Assembly (NCBI GenBank): GCA_036186865.1
Contig: AP025074.1
Coordinates: 13,775,489 to 13,839,488 of the forward strand
DNA from: Eustoma russellianum
Lineage: Eukaryota; Streptophyta; Magnoliopsida; Gentianales; Gentianaceae
Length of the DNA: 64,000 bases
Direction: 5' to 3'
Part shown: piece by piece, positions 1 through 10,110 of the stretch
How positions within the stretch are numbered: position 1 is the first letter of the stretch
Layout of the letters: each line of letters begins with the position of its first letter
Made by a program: the position numbers and the translations under genes
Notes under the pieces: model-generated
Databases searched by the model: none
Seen by the model: the letters and a program-made list of their open reading frames with translations, nothing else
Told to the model about the DNA's origin: nothing

Positions 1-212
1 ACATGCTTCTTATGTTTATTCTTAGCAGCAACAGAAGCATCAGCAGGAGTGGGTTCATGGACAGGGTCATTGAGCACGTATGACTTCTTTTCTTGCTTGA
101 GAACAATTCTCAAGTTTCGAAACCAGTCAACAAAATTAGTCCCACATTCTTTCAGTTTTTCCTTCTCAAGGATAGATCGCAGCGATAAGGTGGAATTGTT
201 ATTAGCAGCCAT
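1..212 (-). CDS. Ty1/copia gag, N-terminal part (element E1, cut by window edge)
   Basis: An open frame starts at the ATG at 212-210 and runs without a stop off the left edge, about 70 codons. It begins MAANNNSTLSLRSILEKEKL and continues with a Trp-Phe-Arg-Asn-Leu-Arg segment followed by LKQEKKSYVL. This matches the N-terminal gag segment of copia elements of the Angela/BARE type, where gag forms the cytoplasmic virus-like particle. The lineage is inferred from this segment plus the roughly 1.8 kb leader upstream. The rest of gag and all of pol lie outside the window, so integrity cannot be judged. Confidence 0.75.
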   Translation of the reverse strand, partial: MAANNNSTLSLRSILEKEKLKECGTNFVDWFRNLRIVLKQEKKSYVLNDPVHEPTPADASVAAKNKHKKH

Positions 213-1235
213 TTTATGATCTACAAAACATGCAAAGTAACACTTTATTAATAATGAGGTTAAAATTTATAAAACTCCCACTAAAACATAACCCTCAAAA
301 GAAATATTTTAGTGAGCTAAGATCCATATTTGACTTAATTCTAAACTCAGCTTTGGCATGACGCTTAAAATTAAGTTATTTAGGTAAGTAACTTCTTTAC
401 CAATTACATCTCATGCAACTCTTAGAATTTATGGGATAATGACATCATATATCATTGTATGCTAGATTCCATCTAATGCCTTGGGCCCAAAACCGTTTTG
501 ATAGCCCAATTAAGTCTAACCAATTTTAAACATATGAGTAGCATTATTACTCATCCTACGTAGCTAGGAATGTTTAAAGCTCATTGCTTTGGAAATACCT
601 ACTTTACTACAATCCCAGTTTTAATAGGTGTTTAAGACATGGGTGGCATCAAGACTTAAATTATTAATGAGGGTTCAACTTAGTATATGTCTTGCATTGC
701 ATATCATTATATCATAGCATCCTATATGCATATATTATCTATCATCCACGTATCTCATACAAAATGATAAATATGTAAACGTGACATAGCATGGACAAAC
801 TAAATATGATCTTCATGAGAACAAATGATGATCATAAAGGAAACCCTATGCGAAAGTCTTCCTATTACAACATTTGTAATGATACATATCTTCTACTCTT
901 GAGCTCGTGCCTGCATCTCCATGGAATCCACTCGTCCTTGGTATGTGTCTCCATCACCACTTTTGTAGCTTGATTCTTCATTTATTACAATAATAAAGAA
1001 AAACCTAACTACTTGTATAATAAAATACAACAAAACTACAGCGGCACGCAGACCATAATAACCAAAAATAGAAATATGACTAAGTCAATCACATAAGTCC
1101 TAAGGTCATGCTATGCACCATGCAAAGACATCAACAATTATAATATATCTTACACAAACATATTATGACAAATAAATATATATTGATATTCTTAATGTCA
1201 CAGTAATGAACTATAGGGCGTACGCATACGGCGGT

Positions 1236-1280
1236 CCCGCTAGCCAGTTAGCGGGTGGGGTTCCGAGGGGCAGCGCCCCT
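1236..1280. other. GC-rich hairpin pair in E1 leader
   Basis: In an otherwise AT-rich leader, CCCGCTA (1236-1242) pairs with TAGCGGG (1249-1255) around a 6-base loop. AGGGGC (1266-1271) pairs with GCCCCT (1275-1280) around a 3-base loop. The segment GGCAGCGCCCC recurs just downstream, near 1295. The position in the transcribed leader fits an RNA packaging or dimerisation element, but that function is inferred. Confidence 0.5.
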
Positions 1281-1450
1281 AGGCAGGGTCGGGAGGCAGC
1301 GCCCCGCGAAGCGAAACAGAAAACATCAATCAGATTGATAATTTTCTTTTTCGGAACCCTAATACAGACGCGTCAATCATATTAACGATCTTACTGTTTT
1401 GAATACGTGTAAGCCCTTATAGAAGCACTGATCGAACCGAGAGTTATCAT

Positions 1451-1583
1451 CGAAACCCGAAACAGAATCATCAATCGAATTGATAATCTGCTATTCGAAA
1501 TCCGAAACAGAATCATCAATCGAATTGATAATCAGCCATTCGAAATCCGAAAACAGAATCATCAATCGAATTGATAATCTGTC
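1451..1583. repeat. 45 bp tandem repeat, three copies
   Basis: Units at 1451-1495, 1496-1540 and 1541-about 1583 share the core CAGAATCATCAATCGAATTG followed by ATAATC. Each unit contains an inverted repeat (ATCAAT / ATTGAT). A diverged partial copy lies near 1321-1345. The repeat is inside the E1 leader. Confidence 0.8.
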
Positions 1584-2017
1584 TGTTTTGAATATGCATA
1601 AACTCTTACAGAATCATTATCGGTTGTTCATATCGATATAAAAATAATCGTTTTGATCATCACATGAAAAACGAAAACATTATATGACATATAACAATCT
1701 CGAATTATAACATCTCATGAAAACGATTTGAAAACACCAATCCGCTCTCATCAGATGAGATTCAAATATGTTTTACACATATCATGGCATATCGTGTGTT
1801 TATATCTAATATAAACAGAGTCGTGTTAATCATCACATGACAAACGAATTCTGCCATATACAAATCATCTCATGAAAACGTATTGAAAAACGACATTCTT
1901 CTACCATCATATTAAATCCGACTTGGGGTTTGTACACATATCATGCCATACGAATTCAAACAGAAAACATATAATCACATAAGCATGATATAATCGATTT
2001 AAACGAAAACAACAAGT

Positions 2018-2030
2018 GGCTCTGATACCA
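2018..2030 (-). other. Primer binding site of E1
   Basis: On the minus strand this reads TGGTATCAGAGCC, complementary to the 3' end of plant initiator tRNA-Met. It sits one base from the LTR end at 2032, as expected for minus-strand DNA priming. Confidence 0.9.
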
Positions 2031-2031
2031 C

Positions 2032-3452
2032 TGTTAGGAAATCCGACAAGATCATCGTAAAACGCGCAACGAAAAAACAAAAACTTGATCTCCGATTTCC
2101 TACCAAGGATCCATGTTGTTCATTTAATTCGATGAAAGAAACTCGAAAATTACCTCTCTAGATTCGAATTACGTAGATGAAGGAGGTGTGAAAATACGAA
2201 CATTGTCTGTCGGTATCCACACGAATGCTTCCGCCCTGAGTGCTAGCTCTTGAACGGCGAGGCTGAGATATCTCACTTTTCTCTAAAAACGATTTTTTCT
2301 TTTCGTTTTCTGCTGGTTGTATAGTTTAAAGACACACCATGCTATACACATATATATAGATATCAAAATCCGATTCCAGATCTGATTGGTTAATGTCTAT
2401 CATAATCCGTACCAAATACGGATTCTGTTAGGATTAGATAAAATCAATCAAAATCCATATCAGATATGGATTCTATTGTTATTATCCAATGATATAAGTG
2501 TATATATATATAAACAAAAATAATAATAATAATAATTAATATCCAATATTAATATTATTAATATTAAAAACGATAATAATACTAATAATTAATATCCAAT
2601 ATTAATATTATTAATATTATTAATCTCAGCCATACGCATTCTTGTGTGTGACCCGATAGGCCCATATTAATTGGCAGTTGATTAAATCTCTATTAAACCA
2701 ACAAGTCGTAATTGGCACTAGCAAGGCATTACGACTACCCAATTAAGACGAGTACAGTCCAATTAGCCTAATAATAGCACATGCATTAATCCCTTTGTCA
2801 CACGATATCTAGTTTGAACATAAGTCATTGTGAGCGTCATACTTATATTGTTCAAACATATGATTACTCGATCTCTAAGTAGACTGATAAAACAAATGAT
2901 ATTGATCACACTATCAATTCATTTGAGCAGGGCCATGCATTTTACAGTCTCACTAATCGAGGGGCCCTAAGATATCTCTCTCAAAAGAGAGGGACAAATT
3001 CTATCTTGATTGTTCAATATCCTTTACATAATTTCTATCACATTCAATCATGACCTTTATTATTATCCAGTTACGGATAACGTTTGATCATGTCAAAATA
3101 TAATAGTTCTTATGTTGGAAACTATGACAATCTCAAAAACATGACTATCATGAGATTTACTTATGACGCTAATCCATGTAGTAATCTCATGATGAGTCTA
3201 TCCAATATACTGTTCTCTAACAAGTATCTATGAAAATGATTTGTATCACCATGCACATAATCATCTCATGATTATCAAATCAATACTCACACTGATTATA
3301 AATTATTTTATCTCTATAACAATAATGAACCAGGAAAATATATCAAAATTGTGTAACATACTAACCAACAATAATGATAATAAAACCTCTTTACTAATAA
3401 TAAATGTATAACATAAACATCCAAATCATAGCCTAGGGCACATACACTAACA
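2032..3452 (-). mobile_element. 5' LTR of E1 (Angela-like copia)
   Basis: The 1421 bp segment begins TGTTAG and ends CTAACA, perfect 6 bp inverted termini, and abuts the primer binding site. At its outer end (3453) the sequence passes directly into the LTR of E2, so E1 inserted into E2. The matching E2 sequence is uninterrupted near 12316, which confirms the junction. The AT-rich block at 2508-2625 contains two copies of TTAATATCCAATATTAATAT. Confidence 0.85.
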
Positions 3453-4527
3453 GTTCACACTTTCTCACTAGTCTAAACACAAGCAAGAGATCAAATATTC
3501 ATGGTTCCTCTTGTGCTAGACTCTCTATCTCTCAATATACAACAATAAGGAACAAAGAAAGGCTTAACAAGCTTTAAGCACTTTTACAAATATGAGAAAA
3601 GTATACTACAATGAATGATGAAGCTTAATGATGGTGAAAGTGTGTGTTTGCTTCATCCAAGCTTCTCCTATTTATAGATGAAGTTCACCTTGTTTTTGAG
3701 GCCTCCACCATGTCTTCAAATACACTAAATGTCAAGATAATGTCCAAATAGTCTTTAGCCACCCTATGGAGTGATTTGATCCTCAATAGCCAACCTAGGA
3801 TTGCTTAGACATGGATATAATAGTCAAGGAAGCATGTAGTATGTTGGAGTAAAGTCTACACGAAATTTGAGCAAGATTGGATAGAGAAAATACCATGAAT
3901 CTCCCTTAGATTTTGTTCCAACGTTCATAAAAATTTAAATTCTAGAGGACATCGATCGATCTTTGTGCCTGGGGAGAGATCGATGTCCTCCAGAAACTTT
4001 GCAGTTTTTGAAATTGCTGGACATTGATCGATCGAAGTCCCCCCTGGAGAGACTGATGTCACTTCGATCGATCGATGTCTCCTGGACTGAGAGATCGATG
4101 TTGGACAGAAAGTTTTCTGCCTGACATCGATCGATTGAAGTCTCTCTGGGGAGAGACTAAAGTGACATCGATCGATCGATGTCTCCAAGTTGAGAGATCG
4201 ATGTTGGATAGAAAGTTTTTTTCCAGACATCGATCGATCGAAGTCTCTCTAAAGAGAGACTGAAGTGACATCGATCGATCAATGTCCCCAGGTTGAGAGA
4301 TCGATGTTGACAGAAAGTTTTCTGCCTGACATTGATCGATCAAAGTCAAAGTGTGAAGTGACATCGATCGATCTATGTCCTCAGTCTGAGAGATCGATGT
4401 TGGACAGAAAGTTCCAATCTCAATCATTTTTGACATAGTGTAATTTTCTCATCTTGCATCAGTCTCAAGTATAAATTTGACTTATTTAAAACATCTTTTC
4501 ATCATCAAAACAATTTATATGTTAACA
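3453..4527 (-). mobile_element. 3' LTR of E2 (partial, split by E1)
   Basis: Aligns base for base with about 12316-13406. It starts mid-LTR at the E1 junction and ends GTTAACA next to the polypurine tract. A TATA-box candidate, CTATAAATAG on the minus strand, lies at 3677-3668, with the matching copy at 12538-12531 in the other LTR. The missing portion should lie left of E1, outside the window. Confidence 0.9.
3946..4420. repeat. GATCGATC palindrome array in E2 3' LTR
   Basis: Repeated units of roughly 105-120 bp each contain GATCGATC cores flanked by GAC...GTC arms. A perfect 20 bp palindrome, GACATCGATCGATCGATGTC, occupies 4164-4183. Smaller TCTCTC/GAGAGA stems lie between. Open frames here are only an effect of the repeat. 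Arrays of palindromes in the LTR are a described Sirevirus trait, probably regulatory. Confidence 0.85.
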
Positions 4528-4543
4528 ATCTCCCCCTTTTTGG
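4528..4543 (-). other. Polypurine tract of E2
   Basis: The minus strand reads CACCAAAAAGGGGGAGAT immediately before the LTR start TGTTAAC. This is the plus-strand primer site. Weaker purine tracts follow in the next 600 bp (about 4612-4623, 5097-5108). Confidence 0.85.
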
Positions 4544-5074
4544 TGATTTCAAAACCATGATTCAAAAGATATTTTTACTTGATAATTTTACATCTAAACT
4601 TGATATTCTATAACTCCCCTTAGTTTATGCTTTCTCATCACATGATCACATCAAAAACTCCCCTTCAACATGTAATCTTTCCAAAATCAATAAATATGAT
4701 GTCAATACCAAAATGCTCTCCCTTAACCCATGCACCAAATTTCATATTTTCAACATGTATGCTATCAAACAAGCATAACATAACACTCATGCCAATGCCA
4801 ATCATTTTAGATGTTACCAAGCATATCAAGCATGCATTTTGTATTCACATCAAGCAATTCATGATGTAACTTATATTACCAAGCAAACAATGTCAAGATC
4901 AAGAAACTTCATTTCATGCCATGCCAAATCCAACTTCTCAAACCAAGTTATGTTATGCAAAAACACTAAGACTTAATCAAATTTAAACCATGCCATCTTA
5001 TGCAACATCAACTATCAACACATCAAATTCACACCAACTTGCCAACTTAAACCATGCCATCAACTATCAACACA
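4544..5074 (-). other. 3' noncoding region of E2
   Basis: An AT-rich stretch between the additional ORF and the polypurine tract. It contains short secondary purine tracts on the minus strand and no supportable gene. Confidence 0.5.
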
Positions 5075-6688
5075 TCAAGACTCAAACCACCAACTTCTTC
5101 CCCCTTTTGAAAACATCAAAACAATGATAAAAGACACGAAAATGAAGAATTGAAACATCATTAAGCAAATAAGAAGTTTATGAGATACATGAGTAATCTC
5201 AACTTTCAATCTAATCCTATAGCTATCAGGGGAATGAGGAAGCATAGGAAAACTACTCTTCATCGGAGAAAAACATAATCCTGAAAGGGTCGCCTTGAGC
5301 TTTGTCTTCAATTTTTGGTACTTGGTCTTTTGTGCATTCAACTCCGTCTCTAAAGTCTTGTCCCTCTTTGTGAGATTTGTGTTTTCCTTTTCCAAATCAT
5401 CAATGCGCACGGCTTCCTTGGTCAAGTCCTCCCCCCATTGACCAAGTGTTCGGTTCATTTCCTCAATTTCAGCTTTCGCATCGAATTCCTCCTCTGAATC
5501 ACTAGCTCCCTCCATGGGAGCTTTTCCTTTGTCCGCTTGGGAGGTAAAGCTGGGTTGTGAAGGAGGTTGTAGAGGTGCAGTGGATGGCTCGGTGGGTTGT
5601 GTTGGAGGGCTAGGGTCAACATGTGGGATATCTTCAGCTTCTTCTTCTTCTTGGTCATGTTGACCACCCTGCCTTTGCGCCTCTTTTCGGGACTTATGTG
5701 TTTGTTGGATGTTGGCCTTGGTGTAATAATGCTTATTGGGTATTTGTTCAATGTATTCCTTATCCAACTCCACATTAGCCTTCTTTAGCAATCTATAAAT
5801 GAGATTGCTATATGGAAGCGCCTTTGATTTCTTCGTTACGGCTTCCATCATATTAGCAAAAATAATCTCCCCAAAATTCACACTTTCCCTTATAGCAATA
5901 CGGTAAGCAATGTAAAAATCTAAGTTGCTCGGAGTTTAGCTGACTTACCATTGACACAAAAAGTGACAATGGCTAGCAAGACTCTGTATACCAAAGGTAT
6001 GTCATTTGTATTTTTGTTGGGGTGAAATCCAAGGTATGTTTTAACCTCATCCTCGGAAATTTGATACTTATACATATCCCACCTCTATGGATCAAAATCC
6101 TCCCGACCCTCATCAGGAACTTCAAGTAACTCATTGATGGTCTTAGAACTAAAATCTAACAAGTGACTATCTATCCCTGAATTTAAAGCATAAGGCACTC
6201 CATTACACTAGTCTACCCATAATTGGCATAAAACATTCTAGTATAACGAGTAGACATATTTGTCATTTGAGAGACCTCACAAACAGGTCTCCATTTTGAT
6301 CATCAAACCAATCGATGATCGGCCACAATTCCTCATTGCTCAAAATGTCTTCAATTTTGAGCAATTTCACTGGAATTGTAGACCTCCTTTTGTTTTCCCA
6401 TTCACTGAATAGCAGCTGGGCTCTAAGGGAGATATAAGCAAATTTACCTGTGTCCGTAGGTTCTTTCAAAGCATCTTTGTATTCCCCTGACTTGAGCCAT
6501 AGAAAATCGTTGAGGGTTAGCCTTCCCCTTGTCTCACTCGACATAGCTTCATGAGAAGAAGTGGTCTTCTTCCTCAACCCATGCGTCCTAGACCCAGTTG
6601 GAACAAATGGAGAAGATTGTTGAGGCACATTTGCTTCCTCTTGAGATGTTCGTTGTCTTTTGGTTGGGTTTTGCGATTTGGGAGCCAT
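5075..6688 (-). pseudogene. Additional ORF (aORF) of E2, plant transposon-protein-like
   Basis: An extra gene after pol, in the same orientation. The likely start is the ATG at 6688 (MAPKSQNPTKRQR). A basic, Ser/Thr-rich N-terminus is followed by LNDFLWLKSGEYKDALKE and LLFSEWENKRRSTIPVKLL. Stops break the frame at 6263 and through to about 5900. Coding then resumes with DFYIAYRI, VNFGEIIFANMMEAV and KKSKALPYSN, a Pro/Ser/Glu-rich linker and a charged coiled coil (about 5300-5500). The original stop was probably at 5253, after FFSDEE in another frame; the frame to 5075 looks like a frameshift tail. It aligns with the extra ORF of E3 and resembles the plant-only 'putative plant transposon protein' domain, recalled without a search. 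Its function is unknown; it occupies the env-like slot of Sireviruses. Confidence 0.7.
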
Positions 6689-7078
6689 TGAAGATTTTAG
6701 GGCACAGATTTTAAACAAAATAGAGATGGAATGATGAGATTTTGTAATGAAAATGACTGATTTGAAGAAAGAAAAGAAGATTTGTGAAAGAATTTGAGTT
6801 AGAGAGATGGATTTTGTTTTTTGGTGGAGAAATTTGTTTCGTTTCTGTAGTAAGGATGTTACGGATTGCGTTTGGGGAATAGGAAAGTGCAGAAAGAAAG
6901 GGTTTTCGCAGCTTTTAATTTGTATGTCCCGCTGAAATCGACCAATCGATGTCTGAGACTTCGATCGATTGCTGTCCTATACTTCGATCGATCGATGTCT
7001 TATTTGACATAAGTCTCTGAGACTGCCACGTAGATCGATCAATGTGTTCTGGAATCTACCTTTTTGATATTTTTGACC
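6689..7078 (-). promoter_or_regulatory. LTR-type palindrome module and leader upstream of E2 aORF
   Basis: Between the pol stop and the aORF ATG, at least four GATCGATC-type motifs (about 6937-6952, 6958-6976, 6981-6998, 7031-7046) repeat the motif of E2's own LTR array. Towards the ATG follows a stretch rich in C and T on the minus strand (about 6700-6900), like a plant 5' untranslated leader. A promoter role is inferred from position and content. Confidence 0.55.
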
Positions 7079-7640
7079 CTATAACCGTATCATTTCTAAT
7101 CTTGTTCTAATTGATTCGAATGTTTCAGTGGCAAGGGATTTAGTAAAGATACCCGCTAGTTGGTCATTTGTTGGAACAAATTCAACGCAAACTAAACCTT
7201 TTTGAATGCAATCCCTTATGAAGTGATGCCTCACTTCTATATGTTTTGTCCTACTATGGTGAACCGGATTTTGTGCTATACTTGTGGCTGAAGTGTTGTC
7301 ACATAAGATGGGGACTTTATCAAACTTAACATTGTAATTATTTAAGGTGTTGATAATCCAAAGTAGTCATACACAACACGAAGCGGCCGATACATATTCA
7401 GATTCCGCCGTTGAAAGTGACACACTATTTTATTTCTTGGAGAACCAAGAAACTAAGCAATCTCTATGGAATTGGCATGTGCCGGATGTGCTTTTTCTAT
7501 CAACTAGATTTCCGGCATAGTCGGAGTCACTATACCCTCTTAAATCAAAACAACCATTTTTGGGTTAAAACAACCCAAAGTTCAAGGTTCCTTTCAAATA
7601 CCTAAAGATACGTTTAATGGCAACTAGATGCGATTCTTTA
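7079..7640 (-). pseudogene. E2 pol: RNase H end
   Basis: Minus-strand translation in mixed frames gives the copia RNase H C-terminal segment, including HHSRTKHIEVRHHFIRDC and FVPTNDQLAGIFTKSL, ending at a TAG at 7081-7079. It normally removes RNA from the RNA:DNA hybrid. Frameshifts near 7330-7600 break it. Confidence 0.75.
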
Positions 7641-8560
7641 GTCATACTTTGAAATCTAGCACATAAAACACAGTATGCAAAATATCCGGTCTACTAGCTG
7701 TTAAATAAAGTAAACTACCAATCATACCCCTATATTTGGTTACCTCAAACGTCTTTCCTTTTTCATCTTTGTCAAATTTTGTACTAGTGCTCATTGGTGT
7801 GCTCACACTTCTTCCATCCTCAAACTTGTATTTCTTGAGTAAATCCTTTGTATACTTTGTTTGAGATATGTATACTCTATCTTGAGTTTGCTTGATTTGA
7901 AGACCAAGAAAGTAGTTGAGTTCACCCATCATGGTCATCTCAAATTCTTCTTCCATCAATTTATCAAAATGCTTGCAAAGAGAATCATTAGTATCACCAA
8001 ATATAATATCATCCATATAAATTTGAACAAGCAATTGATAATTTCCTCGTTCTTTAATAAAAAGAGTAGTGTCGACTTTTCGCTTAAAAACTCATTTTCA
8101 AAAAGGAAGTTACTTAATATTTCATACCATGCCCTAGGAGCTTGTTTAAGTCCATAAATGGCCTTTTTGAGTTTAAATACATGATTTGGATAATCATGAT
8201 TTTCAAACCCCGGTGGTTGAACTACATACACCTCTTCTTGGATTATTACATTCAAGAATGCGGATTTCACATCCATTTGATATAGTTTGAAATCCTTATA
8301 GCATGCATATGCTAATAACATCCTAATAGCTTTTAATCTAGCTATGGGGGAAAATGTTTCATCATAGTCTATACCTTCTTCTTGTCTATATCCTTGAGCT
8401 ACTAACCTAGCTTTGTTTCTAGTAAAGTTTCCTTTATCATCTATTTTGTTTCTAAATACCCTTTAGTGACAATTATTGGATGATCATTAGGTTTAGCTAC
8501 TAATTCCCAAACACCACTCCTTTCAAATTGATTTAGCTCTTCTTGTATGGGTAATACCCA
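7641..8560 (-). pseudogene. E2 pol: reverse transcriptase
   Basis: Segments at 7642-8034 and 7956-8321 carry copia RT signatures: KLYQMDVKSAFLN, the YGLKQAPRAWYE block, and the active site as YMDDIIFG, followed by GELNYFLGLQI. The two segments are in different frames with overlapping ends, so a frameshift lies near 8000. Further upstream (about 8321-8560) recognisable RT sequence is interrupted by stops. Confidence 0.85.
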
Positions 8561-9790
8561 GTCTTTATCATTTATTGTCTCTTTTATATTTTTAGGCTCA
8601 ACTTGTGAGAAGAAGTCTTGTCATTATACCTTGACTAGTTTCACCTAATATTAATTCTTTAGGATGATGTTTCTTAATCCGGTAAATTTGAGGTATCCTC
8701 TCCTACTTCTTCATCTTCAATCTTAGGTTTAAAGGGATCAATCCTAAGGTCAATGACAATATTACCTTTTGGATTATCAAATTTTTCTATATGACTTACT
8801 TCAATTATTTCATCATCATCATCATTAGTGCTTGGTTCATCCTCAATAAGTTCACTAAACTTGACATGAATTGACTCTTCAACTTTCATGCTCCTTTTAT
8901 TATATACCCTAAATGCCTTGCTATTTTGAGCATATCCCATAAAGATTCCTTCATCCGCTTTGAAATCGAGTTTATCCAAGTTATCTTTGGTGTTAAGTAT
9001 AAAACACTTACAACCGAATACCTTGAAATAACCAATATTCTACCTTTCCAAAGCTCATAAGGAGTCTTTTTGAGAGATTGTCTCAAATAAACTCTATTTA
9101 TTACATGACAAGCGGTGTTTACCGCTTCGGCCCAAAAATACTTGGGTAGCTCAAATTCATTTAGCATGGCTCTACTCATTTTTTGAAGTGTTCTATTTTT
9201 TCTTTCTGCAACACTATTTTGTTGAGGAGTTGTTGGAGCCGAGAAATTATGTCCATACCCTTTGAATACACAAAATTATTAAAACTCACCATCAAACTCA
9301 CCACCTCTATCACTTCTAGTTTCCATAATTGTGTCTTCTTTTTGATTTTCTAATAACCTACATAAATTTATAAACTCTTGGCATGCATCATTCTTTTTGG
9401 CTAAAAATATTACCCAAGTGTACCTAGAGAAATCGTCTACCACCATAAAGGTGTAATGTTTTCCACCTAGACTTGCCGTACCAATATCCCCATACAAATT
9501 CATATGAAGTAATTGTAGAGGTTTGGTGGTGGAGATTTCACTATTAGGCTTGAAACTTGTTTTAACAATCTTTGCCTTTTGACAAGTGTCACATAAGCCA
9601 TAGTTTTCGAAATTCACTTTTGGAAGACCTTGGATCTTTTCATTTTTGCAAATCTCTTTGAAAATTTTAATACTAATATGTCAAAGTCGTCTATACCATA
9701 GTTGAGTCAAATCGTTTTTGGCAACTAGGAAAGAAACATTTTGTGATATCAAATCATGTGTGCTAAATTTGTAAACATCATTTTTCCATA
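8561..9790 (-). pseudogene. E2 pol: integrase
   Basis: LCDTCQKAKIVKTSF (zinc-binding region end), LLHMNLYGDIGTASLGGKHY and SRYTWVIFLAKKNDA, then RSDRGGEFDGEF (second catalytic Asp) lie at 9279-9617. The C-terminal part (8886-9179) has AEAVNTACHVINRVYLR, and the linker (8674-8979) is acidic. The frames are separated by stops near 9270 and 8890, so no full integrase can be made. Confidence 0.85.
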
Positions 9791-9794
9791 TAGC

Positions 9795-10110
9795 CTAAAA
9801 AACAATCTTATCGTTCTTTTTCACGATGCATTTTCTTTTCACAAATTCAACTTGAAAATTAGCATCACATAGTTGGCTAACACTTATCAAATTATATTTA
9901 AGCCCTTCTACATATAGTACATTATTAATGGTAAAAGAAGAGTTATCAATTTTTCCATGTCCAAGGATTTTGGCTCTTCCATTGCCAAAATGCACCGTTC
10001 CACCATCTTGGAGCTTGAGCTTGATGAACAACGTTTTGTCTCCGGTCATGTGTGTTGAAAATTTGCTGTCCATAAGCCATTTGGTTCCTTCTTCTTTGGC
10101 TACTCCATTT
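9795..10110 (-). pseudogene. E2 pol: aspartic protease
   Basis: The retropepsin region reads WLMDSKFSTHMTGDKTLF followed by GGTVHFGNG and NVLYVEGLKYNLISVSQLCD. The catalytic triplet, normally DSG in copia elements, is DSK here, which would inactivate the enzyme. It lies directly downstream of gag, as in copia polyproteins. Confidence 0.8.

Larger units (their letters stand above)
213..2031 (-). other. Long untranslated leader of E1
   Basis: About 1.8 kb separates the gag ATG from the primer binding site and holds no convincing coding sequence. Leaders of this length are known from BARE/Angela elements, where they carry packaging and dimerisation signals. This one contains a GC-rich hairpin cluster (about 1215-1315) and a three-copy 45 bp tandem repeat (1451-1583). 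Confidence 0.6.

Noticed and set aside
3946..4420. Regularly spaced repeats suggestive of a CRISPR array.
   Set aside because: Plant nuclear DNA, units are palindromes within a retrotransposon LTR, present in both LTRs, and there are no unique spacers or cas genes.
3925..4436. Open frames repeating SIDRC-type peptides in the E2 LTR (also 12841-13314).
   Set aside because: They arise in several frames from the GATCGATC array; the stretch is LTR with no coding evidence.
5075..5160. Hydrophobic C-terminal segment of the E2 aORF that looks like an env transmembrane helix.
   Set aside because: The alternative frame ends naturally in FFSDEE and a stop at 5253; the hydrophobic part lies beyond, probably in noncoding sequence reached by a frameshift.
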